Positions 1-11,490 of a DNA stretch of 26,786 nucleotides are shown here, one piece after another. The DNA is from Pelargonium cotyledonis. Its lineage: Eukaryota > Streptophyta > Magnoliopsida > Geraniales > Geraniaceae. The stretch covers positions 1-26,786 of the forward strand of contig JAYMTA010000567.1 in the NCBI GenBank assembly GCA_036897625.1, in the 5' to 3' direction. Under the pieces are notes generated by a model that saw only the letters and a list, made by a program, of their open reading frames with translations, did no database searches and had not been told where the DNA came from. Position 1 is the first letter of the stretch; every line of letters starts with the position of its first letter. Both the position numbers and the translations under genes were made by a program.

Positions 1-240
1 GATTTTGGGGTTTTTTTCCACGTCATCCATTCGTCGACGTGGCATCATGACGTGGCAACGCAGGCTGACCTAGCAGGACGAGCTGGCATCTGCGCTGATG
101 TGGCAGTCACAAACCGGCTACAACGGGTCAATTGGACTTTTTTGCAAAAAATGATAAGATAAAGGTTGGAAACTAGGCAAAACCCTAATTGAGGACTAAA
201 TCCAAAATACGGGTAAGTTCAAGGAGTCCTGTAGCATTTT
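1..240. repeat. Edge of a dispersed repeat, class unresolved
   Basis: The first 240 bases differ in texture from the AT-rich DNA that follows. They are GC-richer and hold several ACGTGGC/CACGTCA-like words. Near 185-232 they carry phrases of the kind (aaccctaattgaggacta, then a run ending in cctgtagcattttaccc) that in my recollection recur in plant dispersed repeats with a sharp terminus. The sequence changes abruptly to AT-rich DNA after about 240. Only one end lies in the window, so terminal repeats and a target duplication cannot be tested. It could be a Mutator-like terminal region, part of another transposon, or ordinary intergenic DNA. Confidence 0.35.
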
Positions 241-890
241 ACCCTTTATTAAAAGTAAGAAAATGTTAAACATCTCGCTTACAAAGCTTAAATGACACGT
301 ATATTTTTCATATTTTGTAGTTTAGAATTAAATTTTAAAATTTTTGACACATATGATATCGTCCAGTTTATAAGACTTATTATACATGTGTTGTAATTTG
401 ACAAACTCATCGATAAAGTAACTGATGCATCATGTCTCCTTATAAACTAAATCATTTTATACAAAAACGAAAAAATTTATAGCATTACTCTTAAAAGTAA
501 TACTATGCCTAAACAGTAAATGCCCCTTGAAACCAAGTAATTATAAAAATAAATTTAATGATTATGTGACTCATTGTCACCTTCATTAGAAAAATCTTTA
601 ATTCTCATATATTTGTTGATTATACGGTCCACCCAACCGACCATCCGGTTCTCGCGATTGTGGTTGTTTCAAGGGCCCTAGATCCTCGATTGGTTTTTAT
701 AGAAGCCATGAATTAGGTACCTACTCAACTATCATCTTATCGATAATGACTTGAATGATTGTTTCAAGGTTGTTTCCAATAGAGATAACTTCACTATTGA
801 GTGACTCATCTAGTATTCCTTAGGCTTCCAGTGTCATATTTATTCAACTACTCGTTTTATTCTAAAAGGTCATTCTAATTCAATACAAAC
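241..890. other. AT-rich intergenic DNA, nothing supported
   Basis: No open frame with coding character, RNA gene or clear repeat is visible here. A short GC-richer patch near 625-680 has no recognisable function. Confidence 0.5.
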
Positions 891-900
891 CTTAATTTTT

Positions 901-1256
901 GTAGGATTTTTTGAAATGGGTATTCGCTTAACCGGTGAGTGTATGCTATCTTAAGAACTTGTGGAATCTCCATAACATTGATATTAAGGAAATTCACTAT
1001 AGGATTCATACCATCATTGATAATCTTTTTAGGCGGGAAAAATATTTTTGTATTTGGTCCAAATTGTAGTTGTCTTAATCTACGTAGGATTTCTTAGAAT
1101 GAGTATTCACTTATCCAGTGAGTATATACCATATTAAAAAGTTGTGGAATCTCCATGACATTGGCACTAAGAAAGTTCACTATAGAATTCCAACCAACAT
1201 TGATGATCTTCCTAGGGAGAGAAAAAAGTTTTGTATTTGTCCCAAATTGCAAAAAG
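901..1256 (-). repeat. 183-bp tandem duplication carrying a minus-strand coding-like fragment
   Basis: Two adjacent units, about 901-1073 and 1084-1256, begin with the same word (gtaggatttyttngaatg-like) and align along their length at a period of 183 bp. I judge identity at roughly three quarters by eye. On the minus strand both units read through the same frame without a gap. The first-read (right) copy contains NTKLFSLPRKIIN and IVNFLSANVMEIPQL; the left copy contains NTKIFFPPKKIIN and IVNFLNINVMEIPQV. The right copy has an in-frame stop near its end. I do not recognise the protein family. It could be a relic of a host gene exon or a fragment of a transposon protein, duplicated locally. 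No start, splice context or longer gene could be supported. Confidence 0.6.
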
Positions 1257-1601
1257 TTTTGAGACCACCACATGCAACCACTTGACCAATGTTTACAACA
1301 ACAAAAAAAAAAAATAACCATGTTGAACAAACACTGAACACTTTTCTAGCAAATCTCGCTCAGTTCATATATTTGATGTCGAAATTCCAAGAAAGCCAGC
1401 CAATATATATCTGAGCCATGCCATGCATGTATTTTTCCAAGACTGATTCGAAAGTGATGTCAAAGGCTCACAGATAATGCCTTCAACACTCTAACAATCA
1501 AATTTAGCATTCTAACAAACACCTATCAACAACTGTATCATCCCAGAAGAAGGAAAAACGAAACCAAAAAGCTTTTACAAACTTTTTCTTTTTACCTGCA
1601 T

Positions 1602-1607
1602 TTTATT
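1602..1607 (-). terminator. Putative poly(A) signal of the CCCH gene
   Basis: AATAAA lies on the minus strand about 180 bases downstream of the zinc-finger stop codon. That spacing fits a plant 3' UTR of about 200 bases. Plant poly(A) signals are loose, so the true cleavage site is uncertain. Confidence 0.45.
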
Positions 1608-1784
1608 CAGCACAAAAAAAATTCCTACCAATCACCCCAGCCATCAATAACCATCTTGATATTTGAGACCTATCAGACTCCACCAAGCCACAGGTGAAAA
1701 GTTGGGAGCGGAGAAAAATCTCCTTGTAATTTACCAAGTATCAAAAGTTGAGGGTGGCGAAAATGAAGGAATGAGTGACTGACT

Positions 1785-4700
1785 TCAATCAGATTGATCT
1801 GGAGGAGGGTCCATACTTGGCATGGAGTGCGGAGGAGAATTATCCTGCTCTGGTGGATCTTCTGAACTCTTTTTATCCGAACTATGATCCCTGATCACAA
1901 CATCAGGTTTCTGGATCCAATCAGTAGCTTTTGATGGTTTAGACGGTGAAGTTTCCGAAGAGTGGACAAATGACGAGTTTCTCTGGTAAGTCATTAGAGA
2001 AGTATCAATCATTGACAGAGCAGGCATGCCCAAGCTGTAGTTATACGGATAACTAGAAAATGGATGATCAAATTTGCATGTTGGACCATACTTGCAGAGT
2101 CCATACAAACTGTAGTTTGAACATACAGCTTGCCCCTGCATACGCAAGAACACGGAACAATCATCAATCCACTATAAAATAAATAGCAAAATCATTGCAA
2201 CAGCAGTCACGAAACTGACCTATTTTGAATCTTCATCAAATAGTATATCTAAATAGAATTCGTAACAGCACAAATATAATCAATATAAATTCCTTCTCCA
2301 AACATACTCACAATATTGTCGATTAACTCCAAGGCAGGCACAATGCAAACCAAGTTGCATTCCATAACTCATTAAATATAATAACTAACAATAATAATAA
2401 TAATCAACTTACAGGTCTCAATGGAAGTCCCAGTGGGCCTAAAGCATTAGTTGATAGTTGTGCAATCCTTTCCTTCGGGTGATGGTACTTACAATCAGAT
2501 CCATATTTGCAGGTTCCACTGTTCATGAAGTAACGACATTCTGGTTGATCAGGTCTTTCAGGGAGATTTGAATCAGGTGCCAATAACAAGTGCATCTGCC
2601 CAGTAGAGTTGAAATCGCCTTGGTTCCTAGAGCTGTAAGCAACATTGGATCCAAGAATTCCAGTAGAAGAAAGAGGGCTCATATTTCCCTGATTGGAAAA
2701 TGAAAACATTATGTTAATTGTTACCCGACTAGATGTAATAAGTAATAAAGCATATATATATAAACATTGCCAAAGTAGTAAGATGATGTAAAGAATTAAA
2801 ATTATAGTGCAAAATTCTGAAGGAAATAATAACAGATGCAAGACCCTTCATAGAACCCATCTTTTCTAACCCCAAACTAGATGGTATTGTAACATGATAA
2901 CTTTATATTCTATCTGCATAATGCTCTTGGCAGTCATGTCATTTCTAGGTCTCCATTCACATTCTTCCCTGCCCTCATCTTCTCAACAGCTCTTAAAACC
3001 AAATGGCTTGTCAATACATGGCATCTTGTTAGAAATAAATCATCTTGAACTGGTATTTATCATCTTTCCATCACAAATTTAGCCACTGTTGTTCCTAGTA
3101 GAAATGGTATGTTGGTTAACTAAATATTTCAATCCTATAAACAAAATATGCGTAATGTGTCTCACAAGGAAAGGCAATAATAGACTTGCTAAATCAAAAC
3201 CTACTTTTAGCCAATACTTTCCGTTGTTAGTAAATAATAATCCCTGTCCCAAAAAGAGTGTCAGGATTCCTTTATTGCTAGTTAGGAAAGCAAGAATTAC
3301 TAACCGTATCACTTAGATAAATTAGTTAACAATTAAAACCCCTTGAGTTTGTTACAGCAGGAGCACATAATGGAAAGGGATTAAAAATTAGAAAAAAAAA
3401 AAAAAGAAGTTATGTAAAACATAAAAATTATCAACTGGAGAAAATTATAGTGTCAAAGCTAAGGAAATCACATTTCGAGGCAAAGGCTGGCAAACACAAA
3501 GCAATGTATAGCAAAGATTGAAATTATGCATCACAATAATCAAAAGATCATGTAGTGAATGACGACAATGAGATTGCCAGAATTCAAATTTACATTTACA
3601 TCAACTTAATAGATCAGTATGTTCAATTCCTTCAGCTTAAGTAAATCATATACTTACCATATAAGTATTCCAGCCCTGTGCTGGCATGAGGCCCTGGGTG
3701 GGAGATAAGACAACTGGCATATAACTCGGTGGGAGTGGTACACGTGGGCTAGGAACATATGGAGCTCTTGGTCCTGACCATGTTGGAATCCCACCAACAT
3801 ATGGTATACCAGATGAAGGAACAATTGATGAACCAGATCCATATGCAGCAGAGGGGCTTCCAATTGGTGCTGGCTGTGGATGGTGAAACTTGCACGCAAC
3901 ACCAAATTTACATGATCCTGTTCTCATGTAATACGGGCACGACTTTTCATCCTAAAAGGTATAATAAAGAGATTGTAAGAGCTTGATGAATAAATAAACA
4001 TGTTATAAGAAAAAAAATAAACATAAAATAAAATAAAAAAGAGCAAAGCAAACACCTGTCGCATGGGTAAACCTAAGAGATTGAAAGATACAGGTCCAGC
4101 ACCATGCCTATCTTTTGGGTGATGATATTTACATGTAGATCCGTATTTGCATGTACCTGTCTTTAAGAAAAACTGCAAAGCATGTGCAGAAATGGAATGT
4201 TTGTCATTATGAGTAATAGCAACATCTGTTATGTTACTAAAATACTAGCCTCTATCTCAAAATCTAAGACTTGTTATTACTAATAAAGAATAGAGGCGAT
4301 CAAGTTTAACATTAACATTCTCAAACATTTTGAAAAGGTGCAAGAGTCAAACATATAATCTTTTCCCATACAAACGGCATTGAACAATCTCATATAATAA
4401 GACGTAGTAGTGCAAATGAAGAAAACATGTACACACCTTATACTTTTCAATTTACATAGCCAAATAACAAGGGGGGGAAAGGAAATGGTATAGGAAGTAT
4501 AAGCTACCCTTGAACTAACTTAATAAGCAACGAAATATTAATCTCAAACAATATTTCTTGTAGAAAAAATAAAAATAAAAATGTTAGATGGTCATTGATC
4601 CACTAGCACAATCAATTCCAGATTATATATCCCACCACGTACATATAGTGTGAGGCAGGCCACATTCTAATCTTACAAACGCATACAATGAGAGCACAAA

Positions 4701-5961
4701 AATGGGCATAATTGTCTGAATTTAGTTAACTCTACCACAGAAATAGACAGAGGTCCTATGTCAATTCAGATTTGAAGAGCTGTCAAATTTATGACTGATT
4801 CAAATTCTAGTAATCTACTTTTCAAATGATCCTAAAGCATAGTCATGTAACGTGTATAATAGTGTCTCATAGGATAGACTGGTTTTGATGTCCCAGATAG
4901 ATTTTTTTCCTTAAAAAACGGTTACTTAGTTTGCTTGTTTTTGCAGTTCTCAAGAATCATCCCACTTCACTGCCTACAAAGCCTACCTCTTCAACCTCAA
5001 TTGTTACACTGCATCACACAAATCAGCTATAACACAGACACAATTAACATGAACGCATAAATAGCCACCTAAAAGCAAAAACAAAAAGTAACATAAATAT
5101 GCAGGAATAGAGTACCCCACAGTCTGGTTGACCAGCTCTCTCAGGCAGTTCTCCGCCGTACTGAGCACCCTATAACAGTAACAATGCAAAACTGAGTTTC
5201 TGGTCACTACAGTAGCACTGCACTAGATACACTGATCAGGTAGAGATCAAAAGAAACAGCTCCAGTAATGTTACAGAAAACACAGCCACTTTGGTAAAAA
5301 AAAAATCTTACCTGGATAGCATGAGCCGGATGATTGAACCGACAATTGTTTCCATAACCACACAGCCCAGTCCTCAGATAATATATGCAATCCGGCTCAC
5401 CTGGACGATCCGGGTACGGTGCCGATTGTGGTGCAGCACCGCCTTCCTGATTATCATGAATTTTCAACCGCAACAAAGCTTCTACGCACCAAAACAGACC
5501 ACACAAATTCAGAAAATACAGAACCTTTCAGAGCCCCAAACATACATTGCACCAACAATCCCACATCAAAACAAACAAAAAACCAAAAAACTCATACCCA
5601 CCAACCACATCAGAAAACCAAAAAAAAAACAGTATATTCACACTGAACGCACAGAAATTACACTACCAAACTCTATCAATACCTGGATATACATTGCACT
5701 ATCAATCAAAGAGGACGAGAAATTGCAACAAAACATCAGAGATGGCTCAAAACCCCTCAAATCATAAAACAAATATCAAAAAATAAACCACCCAAAACAA
5801 GATGGCAGAGAGAAACAAAACCGACCCAGAACCAGAGAATGATCACAATGATCAGATCTCAAAAAATAACCTCAAATTATTTTACCTTCAATGGTGTTTT
5901 TATCAGCAGAATTGTTGGAGACCGCATTGTTCTGAGTCTGAGTCTGCCGATTGTCGGCCAT
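1785..5961 (-). CDS. CCCH zinc-finger protein, plant ZFN family, five fingers, 445 aa
   Basis: The gene has seven minus-strand exons: 5961-5886, 5481-5312, 5169-5116, 4172-4056, 3951-3658, 2688-2413 and 2135-1785. All introns are GT-AG and the joined frame is open for 445 codons. It holds five C-x8-C-x5-C-x3-H fingers, at about residues 57-76, 99-118, 144-163, 288-307 and 334-353. Three are clustered, a Gly/Pro/Ser-rich linker of about 120 residues follows, then two more, with an acidic/Pro/Ser-rich tail. This three-plus-two layout is typical of plant ZFN proteins (Arabidopsis ZFN1-3, C3H3), which bind nucleic acid and probably act in RNA metabolism. No other catalytic domain is visible. The start is the ATG at 5961, with a TATA-like box about 335 bases upstream. 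Its position beside COP1 supports orthology to ZFN2/C3H3. The family assignment is secure; which paralogue is inferred. No damage was seen. Confidence 0.93.
2689..3657 (-). other. Intron 5 of the CCCH gene, no gene inside
   Basis: This 969-bp intron separates the linker exon from the exon carrying finger 4. The part at about 3080-3320 is less AT-rich and open on both strands at once, which argues against real coding. It may be an old inserted repeat, but I could not define its ends. A run of 14 A lies near 3391. Confidence 0.5.
4173..5115 (-). other. Intron 3 of the CCCH gene, nothing notable
   Basis: This 943-bp AT-rich intron interrupts finger 2 just after its first Cys-Gly pair. I see no gene, repeat or RNA in it. 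Confidence 0.6.
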
Positions 5962-6161
5962 AGGTACCAAAAATTACGTCCTTTTTCCCCGGCTATCGAT
6001 CAGCACTGAAACAATGATCTCTAATTTGTCGAATAACACATCAGAACATGAATCTCTAAGGAAAAACTCGCCCAAAAAAATGAAAATTTGGATAGAAGAA
6101 GACGCGAAAAGGGGCGTGGAATCAAAAGAGTGAGCTTTTGAAAGTGTGAAATCTGAACCTT

Positions 6162-6186
6162 ATTCCAATTCCAATTCCAATTCCAT
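6162..6186. repeat. (ATTCCA)4 microsatellite in the CCCH 5' leader
   Basis: Four perfect copies of a hexamer (attcca, read tggaat on the gene strand) lie about 200 bases upstream of the zinc-finger ATG. They probably fall inside its 5' UTR. Confidence 0.85.
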
Positions 6187-6293
6187 AAATTCTCTTTTTT
6201 TTATCTGTTCCTTTTTGTTTTCCGATTTCTGTTTCGATTATCAGACTGCAAGTGGCAACAAATTCGGATCTATTTTATTATCAGAAATTTTTA

Positions 6294-6301
6294 TATTTAT
6301 A
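6294..6301 (-). promoter_or_regulatory. Putative TATA box of the CCCH gene
   Basis: TATAAATA occurs on the minus strand within a longer AT run, 333 bases upstream of the ATG. It would imply a 5' UTR of about 300 bases. The call rests on motif and distance only. Confidence 0.35.
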
Positions 6302-6590
6302 AAAAGGTAATAAAACCAAGTTTCTTTAGCTCGTGTAGGAATTAACAATAAAAATATTACTCGTACTACTCCTGTTTAATAAATATAATAAGGTCGGTCA
6401 TGAAAAGACTGCGTTGCCCTTCGTATAGTACTACTGACCAGCTTTGGCTGTTAAGCTTGATTGTGTCGTAAATGACTTCCATTAAGTTGTTAAAAACTTT
6501 TATTTAATTTTCTTTTTTGCAGAAATTGTATTACATCTAAATCTAAATAATCATTTTATATCACCTCAGCGGACCAATTTGGCAGCTATA

Positions 6591-6815
6591 GGTTAAAAAT
6601 ACGTATATTTAAATTTAAGATCAAATCATATCACATCAAGATTTATTCATTGTCGGTCGACGGTAAAACTAGAAAATTTTATTGAATACAGTAAAAACAT
6701 GTGTATCTGAAGTAAGTTAGTCTGATATCACACATGACTCTACCAACATATAGGTCGACTGTAAAACTAAAACGGTCTACCACATACAGTAAAAACATGC
6801 ATATCTAAATCTTAT
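6591..6815. repeat. Degenerate ~98-bp tandem repeat, about 2.5 copies
   Basis: The word ggtcgacNgtaaaact occurs at 6655 and 6753. Each is followed some 30 bases later by atacagtaaaaacatg and an AT-rich tail with atctgaag or atctaaat. A more decayed tail-like copy (aaaaatacgtatatttaaat) lies at about 6596. The period is 98 bp. Function unknown. Confidence 0.5.
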
Positions 6816-7877
6816 GTCGTCTTTTCTTGTCTGGGCACCATCCATTTCTAATTCTTTCTAGTTCTACCATGTCAAACTCATTTCTTTGTAGTTGGACTTG
6901 GTTATAAACTTCTCGACATGGCGGGGGAAAGTTGGGAGTGCATCATAGGAGCGTTTTGTTATAGACCCCTTGTTTGCTCGTGATTATTTTAATTTTCTGA
7001 TTCTAGGAGACGTATACTCCAAGTTCTCTGATTATTGGCATGAAGATCACCTATAGTATGCAATTTGCGTCATTCATAGTTGTTTCTTTTAAATGTTTCA
7101 AATAATTTTCGTACATATCATATTTAACCTATATATATTATAATCAAGTTAATTTTGTGGTATAGACCCATATGTTCCACATCAAATGGGGTGAGGTTAT
7201 TATTAATGATTCACAACTCACCAGTACAATATGCATTATCGATAGAGAAGAAGTTAGAATATTGAATAAGTGGGGTCCATCTCTCACACAAAGAAATAGC
7301 ATGAAAAGTTTGGTAGGAAAGATGGATGGCATAAAAGGTAATTTTGTCCAACCATGTTAAAAATTTACACTTTGTGTTAGGTGTTTTATGAGGGGAAATT
7401 TCAATAGGAATGAGTAATTGGATTGGAGGTAGAAATGGAAATAGGACCCTTGTTTGATTTAGATATGTAGACGCACAGTGGACAGGTCTTGTTTGCTTTT
7501 TGGTGCATGCCATTTATTTTGTTTGTCCCAAGATTGATTGATAATATTTGTATGTTGGGATGAAGTCCCATAACTTTGTTTTTATCATATTAGCATTTCA
7601 TGATAAACAACACCACCACCAAAATAAAATAAAGGTTAATGTACCATTAGCCAATTAATTGGGTTAGCTCTTGCCTCATTAGATCATTTAAAATTAGTCT
7701 TCTTTTTTTCCTAAGTGTTAGCATTAGTTTATAAGTTAGTCAAACTAATTTGTTCACATTAAAATGCTTTCAAAATTTTAAAGTTTCAAAGTCGAATAAA
7801 TTTGAAAAACTAGTAAGTTTCAACTTATAAACGGTAGAAAAATAGTCATTTTAATCGATTAAAAAATATTTATGTCA
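6816..7877. other. Intergenic DNA between the CCCH and COP1 genes, nothing supported
   Basis: Short open frames on both strands at 7144-7513 overlap one another and show no domain or codon pattern. The phrase cYttgtttg recurs three times (about 6968, 7447 and 7486), but no terminal inverted repeats or target duplication could be matched to it. Confidence 0.45.
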
Positions 7878-8031
7878 CTTAACTTTTATTTGACAAAAAT
7901 AAAATTTTCATATTTTTTGTTAAATAAATTTAAGTTGAGTAATTTTTTTTTTTGTTTGAAATATAAAATCGCTTAACTCAAATTTTCTTAACAAAATTTA
8001 TGAATTTTTTATTTTGTGTTAAAAATTCATA
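7878..8031. repeat. AT-rich foldback (MITE-like) sequence
   Basis: The arm at about 7878-7900 (cttaacttttatttgac) pairs with an inverted arm at about 7914-7939 (gttaaataaatttaagttgag). A third arm at 7972-7996 (cttaactcaaattttcttaac) again pairs with the second. A separate perfect 11-bp stem, tatgaattttt with aaaaattcata, lies at 7999-8009 and 8021-8031. Base composition is extremely AT-rich, so part of this is expected by chance. No target duplication was found. Confidence 0.35.
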
Positions 8032-8275
8032 ATTTTTATCGTTTATTTTGATAATTATTAGTCATGAATAAACATATTGTTGAGAAAATGGAAAATAAAT
8101 ATTTTTTTTTAAGAAAACACATGAAGTTAGGGTGAAAACATATATACATAGAGATAAATTAATGGGTACAAATGCACAATAAAGGTGAACAGGTGAGTAT
8201 GTGATCTCATAATTCAGATTTTAAGATTTGTCTGCTCTAGATTGCATTCTAGTTTCATCATTCACCATGTATATA

Positions 8276-9005
8276 TGTGGTGCCAAAAGATAGATCACGA
8301 AGACCATATTAGCATTATGGTGTTCTTATGTTCCTCATTTCACATATATACAATAATTACTCTTACCAATGCAATAAACATTACAATCGCCAAATGTCAA
8401 ACGAAAGCAATCCATATTAGAGCAGAGGATTACAATATTCGTGATTTGATTATTTACGATAACATTCAGTTTTTGTTTGTGACTCTTGTTTTGGCAAGAT
8501 CATCAAGGTTAATTGATTTGGATTGTTGGATAGATTATTTTGGTTCGTCTATTATTTCTGAGTTGTTATGTAACAATGCTTAATTAATAATATAATTAAT
8601 ACTTCCTCATTCTCTACCATTATTTTATTAAAGAAGAAATGTGTGAAGTCCAAAAAAAACATGCTATCTTGTTTTTTTAAAAAATAGCAATATAATGTGA
8701 TCAATTTACATACGAGAGCAATTCAAGCACTTGAAGTCTTGTTAAAAGATCGTAAGAGAATTATCGGGAAAGAGAAAATTTGTGCATATATAATACGAGC
8801 AACATGCTTTCAAGATTTGGTACCCTAAATTGCATGCATGCATGCTATTTTCATCACACAAAAATTAATTATGTAGGTGTGGTGCCAATCTAGAGGACCA
8901 CATTATTACTGTTTTTGAATCATGGTGTGTCTTATGTTCCTTATTTAACCGTTTCAATTATTACACTAATCTATGCAATAATCATGGGTCCGAAAATGAC
9001 AAACC
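8276..9005. repeat. Diverged duplicated block, copies about 600 bp apart
   Basis: The segments at about 8276-8403 and 8878-9005 share an ordered series of words. These are tgtggtgcca, a gatcac/gaccac stretch, atggtgt with cttatgttcc, tcatttcac or ttatttaac, caattatta, aatctatgcaata or accaatgcaata, and a gtcaaac or gacaaac end. They share order and spacing with small indels, which points to an old segmental duplication upstream of COP1. The open frame over the left copy (8242-8583) is not matched in the right copy, so coding is not supported. Confidence 0.5.
8831..8845. promoter_or_regulatory. Clustered RY-type CATGCATG motifs
   Basis: The run tgcatgcatgcatgc holds two overlapping CATGCATG words. 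This is the core bound by plant B3-domain factors of the ABI3/FUS3 type. It lies 2.8 kb upstream of COP1, so any role in that gene is speculative. Confidence 0.3.
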
Positions 9006-11490
9006 TCATTACAAAAATAACTTCCCTGAAATTACTACAATGTCAGAAATTAAATTTATCTAAACCAAATCAGTAATAAAGTGTACAATGACGCAGTTGA
9101 CAGCACATATTGTATGAATAAAAATAACGTTTGCGTTCAATTTCTGCTCAACACATCTCTGAGGAAAGTAATGAATTTTAATTGTAGCTTAGATTCAAAT
9201 GTAAATTAGCTTGAACATGATTAAACAACTTAAAAGTGTAAACTGCGAGTTTGCAAACTCACTCGAAAACTCCATGTTGTAAACAGAGGGAAAAAAAATA
9301 CTAGTATATAGTGACTATTGTCCGTCAGTTCTGTGGCAAATCGATTAAATTAAGTGGAGGGGTATTTTGGTCCAGTGGAGTAAATAATGAGTCAAGACAG
9401 ACAGAGTGGGGGCCCAATAAAAGGGTAACAGTAGACGAAAGCAGAGCGATGTGCGTTGATACATAATCTGACACCTGATTGGCCAACCTCACATGAACTC
9501 GGTATCTGACCGTACAAGTGTACGTCAACAGTTTTTTCTGGTGAGAAATCTTGAACCAGCTTTAGCTTGACCTTTTTGACCACCAATGTTTTTGAATTAT
9601 GTGGTCATGTCATGTGCTGTGTAACTTAAACAAACGTTCAGCGCCAAAGGCACCACCACACAACCATTCAACATAAACTAAAATGCTAACAAGTTCTACT
9701 CTACAGCGGATGAATTTTTAGTCATTTTCTAGTTTTCAGTTGACTAGTTCGTACCGGCAAGTATTCGAACTTTCTGACACAAGTCGGAGGACGTCGGAGT
9801 AGTGTCGTGCCATAGCCGTCTATGCAATGTTTTCTCTGGTTTCAAGACTCTTCGAAAAATGAAGAGAGTCATGTACTAGTCAACTTGACCTAATATTTTT
9901 TGAGTTTTACTTATGCAATCTCATGAACACTCATTTACGAGTCAACCCATGGGTTCATATATAGAATGGGAGTTTGACATATACTTCTACCTCTTAATAT
10001 AAAAATATTAAACATAAAAGGGGACAAATCCTAAGAAAAGCAACATGAAGAGAGTACCGAGTTTGAATCTTACTTTGAGCTAGAATTTAACATGAGTGAC
10101 GGCAAGATTCAAACTCGTGAACTTTAAATTTTAGACAATAATGACTTAATACCGTTTAACGATTCAACTTAATTAGAAGCTTAATTAAGTTTATAGTTGA
10201 AGTGTCTACATTAGGTTTATGCTCTAACACAACAAGCTTTGATCATTAAACTGATTAGGCACTCGATGTCCCTCCTTACATACATGGAAAATCGAACAAC
10301 CACATATAAACAAAAGAAGAAGAATGATGAATAGGAATGACATTTCGCGTTTGCAGGCCATGGTCATGCTAAATTTTTTTGTATTATGTTAAATGGATCT
10401 AACCAAACTCGACTCGATTGTCCGACTGTTACGTCCTCTGTTGTATCCTACGTAAAACGGTTTGGGTATGGGAAGAGTTCGGCCCTGAGTCCCATCAGTG
10501 GTGGTGTCTTGTTGTCAGATACCTTAATGGGGGCATTATTTAGGTTCTCTCTTTATCAAAAAATTTGGTCGGCTCCAAGATTTTGAGGAGATTCATTGAT
10601 TTAGAGGTGTGTCGGATTCTTTCCTATTTTTTTCATTTCTTTTGATACATTCACGTCGTGTTCACCAAATGTTACTACATGCTACCCATTTGGTGATCAA
10701 AAAAATACTCCTTTTCCTTGTTATATTCTACTATTAGACCTACAAAACAACAATTCTCCAAGTGAAAGCCTTTTCGACGTCCACTCTTCGAAATAATGCC
10801 AGTGTTTAGGGTTCTCCTTGGTGTTTTGCCTCTCCACAACTTGTTGGATCTTTCTTCCTTCTTTGATCGAATCATCTTTGTGACTTGCATCTTAAGTTTT
10901 CCTATGTAACTTGTCATGATGTTGGACTTTATAATGAGTTTGTTTTGAGATAATAGCATAGTGTGAGGAGCATTATGAGTGTCCCTAACAAGAAGTTATA
11001 GAATTGAATAGCTGCTAATTTCGTTCACAGCACAACTAGTAAACTAAATCATTGCTTTAGATTTTTTTTTGGTTTAAGTATGAGGTTTCTGAGCGGATCC
11101 GCAAACTCTTGACATCTTTAAACTGTTCTAACACATCAGACTAATTCTCATTCGACTAGAATAGAACCACAAGAGTGACAAAGCTCTTCCTACCAAATTT
11201 TAACGCAACGGCATTCTTTGAGACTCAAACTCAAGATTTCAAATTAAGATAAAACAACTAATAACCAGTTGACCTACGCGTTTAGTGGTATTGAACCTAT
11301 ATGATATAAGTATATATTTCATATTTTTGTCATTCAAAATTAAGTTCAAATAATAAAAATTTGACATATATGATATTATCAATCTCTCGTGTATTCTTGC
11401 ACGGAGTGCCCAATTTCTTTGACATATTGTAATTCCGCAAATTCATCCATAAAACAATTTATATGTCATTTTTTATTATTTAACATATAT
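9006..11490. other. Upstream intergenic DNA of COP1, no supported gene
   Basis: A less AT-rich patch at about 9320-9590 holds a CCAAT-box-like tgattggcca and a palindromic gtacaagtgtac. It may be distal regulatory DNA or a relic. A second mixed-composition patch at about 10380-10960 has short open frames on both strands but no recognisable domain. The rest is AT-rich and featureless. Confidence 0.45.

Noticed and set aside
3079-3316. Open frames on both strands in CCCH intron 5
   Set aside because: Both strands are open over the same stretch, as happens in sequence poor in stop codons. Neither frame has a domain, and the region is removed by splicing.
5291-5767. 158-codon plus-strand open frame opposite CCCH exon 2 and intron 1
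   Set aside because: It is antisense to a clear zinc-finger exon, is rich in Lys/Thr/Asn/Gln from A-rich DNA, and has no domain. It is a shadow frame.
6960-7500. Three copies of cYttgtttg that could be MITE termini
   Set aside because: The copies lie in the same orientation, no inverted partner was found, and no target duplication could be matched.
8242-8583. 113-codon plus-strand open frame upstream of COP1
   Set aside because: Its composition is ordinary AT-rich translation (many Ile/Phe/Cys). The duplicated copy at 8878-9005 does not keep the frame, and no homologous family is recognisable.
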